From assembly GCA_014529385.2 (NCBI GenBank), contig CM043953.1, forward strand, positions 71,647,372-71,711,371: a stretch of 64,000 nucleotides of DNA, written 5' to 3'. Source of the DNA: Adiantum capillus-veneris (Eukaryota > Streptophyta > Polypodiopsida > Polypodiales > Pteridaceae). A model generated the notes under the pieces. That model was not told where the DNA came from. It saw only the letters and a program-made list of their open reading frames with translations, and did no database searches. Below are positions 34,161 through 43,528 of the stretch, in pieces; the stretch's first letter is position 1; every line of letters starts with the position of its first letter. The translations under genes and the position numbers were made by a program.

Positions 34161-37100
34161 TCAATAAAGTCCTGTCGTCTTGAGCATCTGCAAATGTGAT
34201 TCGTATCGTAGGTTGCCGATGGTCAAGGTTGGGCCGAATATTTTGCTTTCGTGGGTGAAAAAGCCGGTGTAGAAAGCTTCTTCGAATGTTTGCATGTGGA
34301 AGCTAGGCAAAAACATAATCCTCTGGTATAGGAGGTGCAACACTTTTGGAGAAGGCTGCAATGAAAGATCATATATCATATCAGTCACTGTGTCGGCCGT
34401 CGATAGTAGACTCGAGGTCGTGGCTTTATCTGGCGCGAACACTTCAATGCAAGCTAAGAGAGTCCTGCAGATTTTCTTGAGCATCTGACACGAAAGGTCA
34501 GGAAAGCCAGTAAAGAGCTTGATGGTGCCCGTTAGGGTTTTCACCATGTAGGCTTTACCTATTCTCTTTCCCGCCTTTGGTCCTGGCATCCTGGGGTAAT
34601 TAAGCCAATTTGGCTTCTTTTCTGCAATCCTGCCATGCTCTTTCCAGCTTCTGACTCTTGGCACCGGGCAGAAGGTTGCATCCTCCCGAATCTCCTTTGG
34701 TGCCTCTACCAAGTAGATGAGGTAGGCTGGGTATTTGTTCAGCCAACCTTTCCTCCATCTAGGCTGCGAATCTACAATCTTCTTTGATTGTTCCTCTTTT
34801 GTGATGTCGCCTTCGTAAAGAGCGACATACTGCTCCTCCTCTATTCTCTTTTTCGTTTTTATCACTTCAAACTTTATCAAAGGGAAAGGCAGGCTGGGTT
34901 GCATCCACTCTTCATGGAGCACTTTTGTGTCTAATCCCTGAAGTCTAATGGAGATTAGGAGTCTCCTCTCCCATTCCATTTCCGCCTTGGCACTCTCCTC
35001 TGTTGACTTTGCTATTTGGTCATGGAGCCTTTGTTCTTCTTCTTCAGAGATTCCTGAAGTCGAGGCCACCTCGTGAACTGGGGCTGGATCTTCAATTGTG
35101 GTTGCCTCTCCAGTTTCTGGTAGCTCTATGGCTGCTCCACCTGATTCTTCTTGTGGTGTCTCTGTCTCTCTTCTTTGTTGCTCTTGTAGATCTTGGAGCT
35201 GTTTGCGGAGGGTCTCATTCTCTGTTTTTAGTGTTTGATTTTCTAAAGTGAGCCTCTCCTTTGCTGCCAATGATCCCTCCGCAATGTGCAACCTTTGCAC
35301 TTGCTCTAATCTTAGCTCTCTTTGTAAGCTTCGGACCTGGTCTTCCAGAGCTGGTACAAGAGCTCCCTCTTGTTCGGTTCCTGCTCTGCTAGATCTAGGG
35401 GTAGTCCTGAGTCTAGTGATTGTTCTTTCTTGGAGCTCGACTCTTTCCCTTAGCTCAATGAGCTCATCTTTAGCCGCCTCCAAGTCGTCTTCCATCCGCT
35501 CCCTTGCTTCCTGTGCACTGGTTACTTCTCTTGAGGCCTCAGCTAGCTAGAGTATCAAGCCGTCTCTCTCGTTTTCCACGTCATAGAGTGATGCTTTATG
35601 ACTTTCAAATTCAGTCATAGCATTCTCTAATTTCCTCTGCAACTCGGCTTCCCTTTGTTTGGCTGTCTGAATCTCCACTTCCTTTGCCTTGGATCTTTCT
35701 TTGATTTTGTTGAGCAGTTCATGCACCATGTGCATGTCTTTTTCATCTTCCTCTGTCAACTCTAAAGCTTTTTCTGCCACCACCTCCACTGGCTTCGGCT
35801 CTTCTAGTACGTCCTGCTCGTCCAGTTTCTCTTCACTCTCTTTTGTACTCTTTATTTTTTCCTCTGTCCCTCTCCGATCATCTTGTTTTTGTAGATGGAT
35901 CCCATAGACCGCCCCAAGGGCCTCTGCTTCAGTGTACCCTATCGCTACCAGATCCTCATAATCGTTTTTCTTTTGCTGAATTGGATCTATCTCCTTTTCC
36001 TTGGTCCCGGCCTCCGGCTTTTCCATACCAGCCGTGTCCATCTCTACTGTGGTCTCTTCCACAATGATTTCCGTCTTCTTCGGGCTTGGTACATCAGTAA
36101 AGGAGGGCTGATTATCCTCAGTCATCTTGGCTTTCCCTTTGTTTGCTTGCCCGTCTTTCTCTTGAGGTTCAGTAGACTCATCTACTTTCTTCTTCCCCTT
36201 GTCGTCCTTTTGCAGCTCAGCTTTTAAAAGCTGTACTTCCTCTTCAGTGTATGGCTCGACAGGTTGCTGCTCCAGTATTGCCTCTGACTCCTCATAAGCT
36301 CTAATATATTGATCATATTGATCAACATGTGGCCTGGCTGAGCTAGTTCCGACTTTAGTGGGGTCTGGAACCCATTTTTCTTCAAAGTCCCCCTTTAGAG
36401 CTCTTTCCTCTCTAAATTGCTCCACCAGTCTTTCCATTCTTGCCGCTTTCTGACTTTTGGTTTGCTTGGGAGCAACCTTCTTCTTTGCTTTCTTCATAAT
36501 CGGCTCATCCACATTCTGTTCAGGTTTTGAAACTATTTCTAGTTTCCTGCGTGCTCTTGTGGACGCCCTCTTGGATACTTCAGGCTGTTCTTCCTCCTCA
36601 TCAGCTTCTCTAAGCCACTCATTCTGGGAGGGAACCTTTGGCCATTGATCTCTGGCTCCAATAGCTTCATAAGCTATTCTTGTCAGAATTTCCGCTCCTC
36701 CTATGTACTTTGGCTTCTCGTTGTGCATGTCAATTACTTGCTCATGGATGTGTTGAGCGTAATTCACCTCTTTTGGCATATTGCTCTTTAATGCCCATGT
36801 GATGGTGGTGGCAATGGCATGGGGCGATGTCGTATACTTTTGCGGTCTTTTACTGCAAACATGGAGAAACTGGTTGTACAGTCGGCAAAGGGTTGCCGCT
36901 CTTTGGTCTGCCATATCTCCATAAGTTGCATTCTGTTTCTTGGACCCATAAACCTCTATAGCCTCCCTTCTTTCCCTGACAGAGCTCCCTTTGTTGTGCA
37001 GCTTCAATGCATCTGCAATGAGCTGTGGGGTGATCTGTACTTCTACTTTCTCTCCATCCATGGCTGTCAATGTGGCTTTCCCATCCTTCTGAATGGATGT

Positions 37101-37436
37101 TGCCAACTCGTACACTCTTCTTGTATCCACACCTGATGGTCTCGAGGTGAAGAAAATGTGCAAGTCCGCCCTTTCCAGGTACCTGCTGATGTTCTCTGAC
37201 CTGCTATAATCCACCAATTCTTGTGGGATCATCGGTATATCCACCGTTTGCCCTTGAGGATCTCTGAAAGTCCCCTGGTAGATCTTTATTCCCTCTTGTT
37301 CCAGTACTGCTTCCTCCACCCAAGTTTTGGTTGGCTTGAGGGTTTCTGCTGGAATGTCAAAGGGTTCTGCTTCTGCAAGAGCATCTTTGATTGTCGGTCT
37401 TTTTCTCTTTGTTGCTGATGACTTGGCGGAATCCAT
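34161..37436 (-). pseudogene. ORF3 of element B, one in-frame stop
   Basis: 1,092 codons from the ATG at 37434-37436 to the stop at 34161, read through a single TAG at 35547-35549 where A has CAG (a C to T change). An 11-codon extension upstream of the ATG is open but not shared with A as coding. Domain plan is as described for A: N-terminal globular domain, KKAKKK basic stretch, acidic linkers, long coiled coil interrupted by the stop, conserved C-terminal domain with WRKGWLNKYPAYLIYLVE. No membrane segment or signal peptide. Its sense orientation just before the polypurine tract is where Athila-like elements have an env-like ORF, but this product looks nuclear or cytosolic. Role unknown; a DNA- or RNA-binding or structural role is inference. 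Confidence 0.87.
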
Positions 37437-37604
37437 GGATCCTGTAACTCCAATTTCAGAAGTTAGCATCTTTTTAGTACTGAAAGCCGAAATGAAGCTT
37501 TTAACTATTCAAATGACTTGAAAATTGAAACATGAGCTATTCAGGGCCTAAGGATGCAGGGTAGGTGAAAAAATATGCAAACTGGGCTCAAAATCATGTT
37601 GGAG

Positions 37605-38610
37605 ACATCATACGCGTATGATGTCTTTTGTGTCAAAATGACTTCATATTGGTTGTGCTTGTAGCTGATAGTGTATACATGAGTATCATATGCTTGGATT
37701 TGAGTTTGGATCCCATTTGGTCAAGTTTTGGCCAGTTTAGTCCAGTTCAGGCTCTTGGCAAAATTTTGAAAGGGAATTGGATTTTATGATCCAAATTGGA
37801 TAAAACTTGGTGGTTCACCTTCAAATGGCATGTAGATCACTTCTGTTTGGTGGTTGAAGCCCTGAGGTGCCAAAATCACATAGTGAGACATCATACGCGT
37901 ATGATGTCTTTTAGTGTATTTTTGGACCAAATTTCTCTGTAAGCTTGGATATGGCTTTAGGTAGGCTTATTCAGTGGATTTATGAAGTTTGGATAGATTT
38001 TGGGCAAAAAATGGCTCTGGAGACATCATACGCGTATGATGTCTTTTTCATCAATTTTTCATGGGATTGGTTCTGTGGATTTCCCCTGTACTAGTGAAGG
38101 ACTGTCCCTACTCAAATCTTGGTTTGGACTTGAGTATGTTGGATTTGGGCTAAAATAGGCTTTGGGTGAAGTTTTTTCCCTCAATTGGGCTAATGGGGTG
38201 ATCCACTTGACCAAATGGTTCCAAACTTCATTTGTAACATGTATTAGATATATATAATGGATGTATGATGTCAAATGAGCAGTTTTGGCTCTGTAAGTGC
38301 AAATAGACATCATACGCGTATGATGTCTTTTGTGTCAAAATGGTGCTTTTTGGTTCCAGATAGCTTGTAGATGTGTTAATCAACAATCCTACAAAGTTTC
38401 AATGAGTTTGGAGTTATTTTGACAAAATTAGGACCAAAAATCAATTTTATGGCCTACTTTGCGTCTTTTTGGTTTTCCTTGGGTTTTCTAACTCCAATTC
38501 TCATGATACTTGGTTCATAGGATGTGATTAACATGTGGAATGAGGCTATGCACTCAAATGTTGAAATGGATGTGAAAATCATGCTGTGAGACATCATACG
38601 CGTATGCTGT
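37605..38610. repeat. Pre-ORF3 palindrome cluster of B (5 copies)
   Basis: Copies at 37605-37624, 37888-37907, 38023-38042, 38307-38326 and 38591-38610; the last has one arm change (GATGT to GCTGT). Distances to the ORF3 ATG equal those in A to the base. Confidence 0.97.
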
Positions 38611-38949
38611 CTTTTCTTGAAATGTTGGTCTTTTTGTGCAAAGAATGCTTTGTGCTAGTGCCCTAAGCCCTGCTAACTAGTTTTCAACTTAAAAAGTCAT
38701 CAGTTTAGCTAAAAAGCCCCCTTATAGGCATTTCAGTCTCCGAAGTCGTCTTTTTGCCTTGGAGTTGAATTTCTTCAACTTTTCTTCTCGAGAGGTGCAT
38801 TTCCAGCTCATTGGATATGTTGCGAAGCCACCTATTTGGTTGAACTTGACTTTGGCTCCCCGTTCTCCATCTTTCTCCATTTGGTTGCCCGAAAGCGTCT
38901 TTTTCACCATCGGTAAGTGAATCAGCTTTCTTTTGGGTTTTGCTTGAAA

Positions 38950-38972
38950 ACATAAGTCATCCATGTATATTT
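38950..38972 (-). other. 23-bp copy of the RT YMDD segment
   Basis: Identical to 43888-43910 in the RT gene, where it encodes the catalytic IYMDDLC region. Also present in A at 10208-10230, although A has lost its RT. The flanking sequence is not RT-like. Confidence 0.9.
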
Positions 38973-40162
38973 GAAGCTGCTTGTGAAGTTTCATGTCATT
39001 TGGTCGTCAATTTTAACCGTTATGCCAAAATGACGCTTTGTGTGTCCGCAGCCGAATCGGTTGTTCCGACCTACTTTTGGTGATCCAAACGTGGAGATAC
39101 TCCATGGTTGCATTGCCCTCGATGTTGTTAAGCTTCCTGAGAAGTTTTGTGTCGTTTCGACAACTTTTTCCTGTTTGCCTCTTGCAGGCTCTGTTGACCT
39201 AGGGTTTTTCAAGTCGTTCTTTCTCGAGCTTTGAGTGTTAGAAACCCATCTTCTATGTTAGGGTAACCCACCTCTAAGTTCTTGCAAGGTTTGGTTAGGC
39301 GGTTGTGCCCCTACCTAGCGTTCTTCCCCATTCCCCGTCTGCTCTTGTTTCTTGGTTTTGGTCAGTTTTCGCGACAAAAGTTAATGATAAGCATCAAAAG
39401 CTTATGGCAACGAGTCTACCTCTCATGTCTGGTGTCCTCTGAGCTCTCGTAGCAGTCGTAGAAGGCGGTAGAAGGTCGGATGCTCCTGTGTGCTCTTTGC
39501 TCTCTCCAAGAAGGTAATAGTGGAAATGAGCTTGAAAGTGAAGTGAAAAATACTTAACTTCGGACTTCCCGGATCACTTGTTACCAAATTTGACATGTGC
39601 TCCTATCTCATCATGAAATACACTTTAGGATTTGAAATTTCTCAATTTGGACTCCGTTTGACCTGTTTCTGAGAAATCTGTCCACTTTGCCAAAATTCTG
39701 TCATTTCGGGCTTTCCGCAACTTTTTCAGAATTGTACCCAATTTTTACCATGGGTTGCCCTTGTCATTAGGACCATCACATTTGAAGCCAAAAAATTCCA
39801 CACATACACAATAAATAGCTGGTAACCCTGTGTATATGAATATACACTTATTTGTGATTTCTGGACTTGGATTACCACTTTTTTCCACTTTATAGCTCCA
39901 AAAACACTCTTATTTAGTGATATTTACACGTCTAGAGACCCAAATTCATCATTTGATCTCTTCTTGTTGCAAAACAAGGTATATAAGGGCATAAATATTA
40001 TCAATATCCGCAATCAAACATAAAAATTGCAAAATCATGTAAGACATTGCCCTTGTAATATAATTTTTTTTGTTTTTCTTTGTTTTTGGCGCTTGTAGCT
40101 GCTTTGTAACTCCTGTATACCTGTATACCTCCCCCCCTCCTAGTCTGGGTCCTCCCGGACGA

Positions 40163-43100
40163 CTATGAAGTGTCTGTGGGCGAAGCATTGTAGTTGTTTT
40201 GGTCATAAGTTCCCGATGCAATTGCAGAGCGATGATACAACAGTCTTTCCAGTAAAGCTACTCTTTGTTTGATCGAAGGATTGTTGGTCGGGTTTTGGGT
40301 TGGTGATACTTCGGTAGTAGAATCAGTAGATGGATTCTTCTTTACTTTGTTGTTCTTTTGCACAATCCAAATCTGCTTCCGCTTCGCTTGTGCCTGCCAC
40401 AAACTCTTTGCGACCCAAACCTGCTTTGTCCTTTGTGTTGATTTCCTCGACTTGAAATACCTAGGAGTTTCCGTTGATTGTACTGAAGGGAGTTCCTGTT
40501 TACAAATCTTTGGGATCCAAATTTGCTTGCTATAGCTTTGTGCCGTCATGAACTTCTTTGGAATCCAAATCTGTTTCACTGTCCTTGATTGTTTGGAATC
40601 ACTCTGTTGTCTGGTATTGAAGACTCTTTTTTCCACCTTTGTTTTCTCTGGCACCACCTTTTTTGGTCTCCATATCAACTTTGACTCCGTTTTTTCCCAA
40701 GGTTGAGCTGTTATATTATTGCTTGTCTTCCTTATCCACTGTTGAGAATTCCTCGTCGAAGAGTAATCCGGTTGTATAGAAACTTTTGGTTGCCATTGCT
40801 TCTTCTTTTTCTCTGGTTGTTGTTTACCTTTGTGCTTGGATTCTTCCTTTGGAGTTGGCTCTGTTTCTTTGGTGAACTTAACTGATTGGCTTTCACCTTC
40901 GTATTTGATAAGCACTGATTTAGAACTCCAGTCAATCATTGCATTGTATTGCTTCTGCCATGGTTGTCCTAGCAATAATGGATGTTGTGTAGCTTGGTCT
41001 TCAACCACGTAAAACATATGAGGATACACATAATGGTTAATCTGTATATGTAAAACTGTGCATCCGATAGTTTTGATTGAATTCTCAGAGTAACTCTTTA
41101 ACTCTTGCTTGGCAGTTTGTAGTTTAGTGTCATTTGTCAATTGTCTATACAAACTGAGTGACAGTAGGTTAGCTTGAGCTCCTGAATCCAATAGTGCTCT
41201 GGCTTTGATTTGGTTGGTTCCTACTTTGCATTCAATGATGGGTTCTTCTTTGTCATTATCCATTTCTGTTATACTGACTGCGTTTATTCGTATTGCTCCT
41301 TCATTGCGCTGTTTCTGACGCAGTAGTCTTCTTTTCTCCATTCTTTCCTTCGCCTCGGCTTGCGCTTCCTCCACAATCTTTTTCTTTTTCTGGACACGCA
41401 GCTTTTCTTGATGTATTTTGAGAAGCATGTCTTGGGTTAGCGGCAAAAGATACTTTTTCACTCTGCATCCACTAATCCAATTGGGCATTTCTTCTCCGTC
41501 TAATGTAGCAAGCTTGACGGCTCCACTTGGTGATAGATCTTTAATCACCAGAGGTCCCATCCCTCGCTTTTTAAGCTTCTTAGCATGCTGTTTCAGAGTG
41601 TAAACTAGGACATAGTCCCCAACCTTAAACTCTTTAGTCCGCACATGCTTATCAAAAAATTCCTTTTGTCGTCTTTTTTGAGCGTAGATAGAAGCTACTG
41701 CTTTTAGGCGAAGCTCATCTAGCTTTTCCAGGTCATCTATTCTATCAAAAAGCTCGTGCCCTGTCCACTCTAGATCCTTAGCCACCCTTAATGTTGAAAT
41801 CAAGAATTCTATTGGTAAGATAGCATTTAGCCCAAAAACCATGTTATATGGGGTCGTTCCTATTGATGTTTTATATGCTACCCTATATGCGCATAATGTT
41901 GAATGCAACTTCTGGTCCCAGTCAGTTCTTGACTCAGATACAATCTTCGTAAGGACCGTGCATATGGTTTTGTTTGTTGCTTCAGCTTGTCCATTTGCTT
42001 GTGGATGATACGGGGCTGATTTCCTATGGATTACCATGAATTCATCTAGAAGGATTTCTATCATTTCATTTATAAAATGTGTGCCTCGATCACTCACAAT
42101 TTCTATTGGCAATCCATATCGTACAAAGACGTATTCATATAGAAACTGTGCCGTGGTCCTGGCATCTGCTCTTTGAGTTGCCTTTGCTTCGACCCACTTT
42201 GTTAGATAGTCTGTAGCCACAATGATGTATTGTGCATGAGTCTTATATGCAGGAGGTGAAATGGGTCCGACATAATCAATCCCCCATTTTGCAAAAGCTC
42301 TTGCCCCCATCATTGGTCTAAGCGGTATATCATCTCTTTTAAGTGGTACTTTGGTCCGCTGACAGTCATCGCACCGTCTAACGTATTCCTCAGCGTCCAT
42401 ATGTAATGTTGGCCACCATATTCCTGCGGCTAAGACAAGTTTTGTTGTCTTATCACCTGAGAAATGGCCTCCACCTACTCCTCCATGAGCTTGCTCTAGG
42501 ATTATCACATACTCAGTCTCTAATGCGCAAATCCTAAGCTGGTTGTCTTTACCTCTCTTATAGAGTTGATCTCCTATTAAAGCGTAATCTCTAGCTTCTG
42601 TCTCTACAAATTTCTGATGAGCTTTTGAAGTTCCTTCTGGGAAAGTTCTATTTGTGAGATATTCAACAATATACTGACTCCATTCTGGAGCGATCGTTAT
42701 CTGATATAATGTCGAATACTCTGCTGTCGGTTTTGATGAACATACAATACATACAGTGACATATTCATGTACGCTTTCTTTCATTCCTGGCCAATAGACT
42801 CCCAAGTGTAACAAATTCCTATATGTGTTCCTTCTTGAACAATGAAATGCACATTCCTGAACATGTGCTTCGTGTAGATATATATTATATTCCTCAGGAT
42901 TGATGCATAGTCTTAAAACATGATCATTCCCCAATTGATACAACCTTCCTGCAATCAATTGAAGATTCTTGGATTGCTGAATAGCAATATGTTTCTGGTT
43001 GTATTCTCTTCTATCAAACTCTCCTCCATAGACTAATAGATTAACGACATTTTGAGACCACTTCGGTATCATTTCTAAGTTGAACAAGTACGCGTCTCGC

Positions 43101-43528
43101 ATGTCATCATCTACTCCTATAGGGTCTTCTCCATTCGTCAATCGCGAAAGATGATCAGCTCTAAGATGTATTTTTCCTTTCTTTACTACTACCGTGAAGT
43201 CGAATTCCAGTAAGATAATGAACCATCTCACTATTCTCCCGGTATTGCATGGTTTATTCACTAGGTAGAGCAAGGCTTGGTGATCCGTAAAAAACACAAA
43301 CTTGTTGGCTAGAAGATAATGCCGAAATTTCTTAACAGCATATATCATTCCTAATCCCTCTCGCTCTGTTGTGGTGTAATTCTTCTCTGCATTGTTGAGC
43401 TGTCGACTGGCGTAACAGATAGGAAAATCCATGTTTCCTTCTTCTGGCTGAGCCAGAATGCATCCTATTGCATATGCCGAAGCATCTATATGCACATGGA
43501 ATATCTTCTCCCAATCTGGTGATTTCAA
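40163..43528 (-). CDS. pol: pol, second part: RNase H, duplicated HHCC, integrase, second protease-like domain, W-repeat tail
   Basis: 1,121 codons; the first codon is TTG and the frame really enters from upstream RT, so there is no true start here. RNase H spans about 10-130 (DAS at 15, E56, D72, ADHL at 125). Two HHCC zinc fingers follow with identical spacing H-x6-H-x30-C-x2-C: H222, H229, C260, C263 and H348, H355, C386, C389. The integrase core has D418, D480, E516 (D-x61-D-x35-E), and a GDYVLVY C-terminal domain lies near 637. No chromodomain. Residues 764-870 hold a second retropepsin-like domain (DSG 781-783, LLLGQPW 851-857). The basic tail 900-1060 repeats W motifs (KQIWIPK, KQVWVAK). 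The product would remove RNA, integrate cDNA and perhaps process polyprotein. Confidence 0.9.
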   Translation of the reverse strand: MKSPDWEKIFHVHIDASAYAIGCILAQPEEGNMDFPICYASRQLNNAEKNYTTTEREGLGMIYAVKKFRHYLLANKFVFFTDHQALLYLVNKPCNTGRIVRWFIILLEFDFTVVVKKGKIHLRADHLSRLTNGEDPIGVDDDMRDAYLFNLEMIPKWSQNVVNLLVYGGEFDRREYNQKHIAIQQSKNLQLIAGRLYQLGNDHVLRLCINPEEYNIYLHEAHVQECAFHCSRRNTYRNLLHLGVYWPGMKESVHEYVTVCIVCSSKPTAEYSTLYQITIAPEWSQYIVEYLTNRTFPEGTSKAHQKFVETEARDYALIGDQLYKRGKDNQLRICALETEYVIILEQAHGGVGGGHFSGDKTTKLVLAAGIWWPTLHMDAEEYVRRCDDCQRTKVPLKRDDIPLRPMMGARAFAKWGIDYVGPISPPAYKTHAQYIIVATDYLTKWVEAKATQRADARTTAQFLYEYVFVRYGLPIEIVSDRGTHFINEMIEILLDEFMVIHRKSAPYHPQANGQAEATNKTICTVLTKIVSESRTDWDQKLHSTLCAYRVAYKTSIGTTPYNMVFGLNAILPIEFLISTLRVAKDLEWTGHELFDRIDDLEKLDELRLKAVASIYAQKRRQKEFFDKHVRTKEFKVGDYVLVYTLKQHAKKLKKRGMGPLVIKDLSPSGAVKLATLDGEEMPNWISGCRVKKYLLPLTQDMLLKIHQEKLRVQKKKKIVEEAQAEAKERMEKRRLLRQKQRNEGAIRINAVSITEMDNDKEEPIIECKVGTNQIKARALLDSGAQANLLSLSLYRQLTNDTKLQTAKQELKSYSENSIKTIGCTVLHIQINHYVYPHMFYVVEDQATQHPLLLGQPWQKQYNAMIDWSSKSVLIKYEGESQSVKFTKETEPTPKEESKHKGKQQPEKKKKQWQPKVSIQPDYSSTRNSQQWIRKTSNNITAQPWEKTESKLIWRPKKVVPEKTKVEKRVFNTRQQSDSKQSRTVKQIWIPKKFMTAQSYSKQIWIPKICKQELPSVQSTETPRYFKSRKSTQRTKQVWVAKSLWQAQAKRKQIWIVQKNNKVKKNPSTDSTTEVSPTQNPTNNPSIKQRVALLERLLYHRSAIASGTYDQNNYNASPTDTS

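Larger units (their letters stand above)
37470..40162 (-). other. pol-ORF3 gap of element B
   Basis: About 2.7 kb without sustained coding, collinear with the gap of A. It contains the palindrome cluster, a 90-codon open stretch (38722-38994) that includes IYMDDLC from a copied RT segment (38950-38972), and a G-rich tract after pol (about 40130-40140). Confidence 0.75.

Noticed and set aside
34161-37436. ORF3 as an envelope gene
   Set aside because: It is in the env position, but no signal peptide, transmembrane segment or furin-like site is visible; the protein is highly charged and coiled-coil.
40163-43528. Chromodomain or second (archaeal-type) RNase H in pol, as in some other plant Ty3 lineages
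   Set aside because: The sequence after the GDYVLVY domain leads to the second protease-like domain and W repeats; no chromodomain or extra RNase H motifs were seen.
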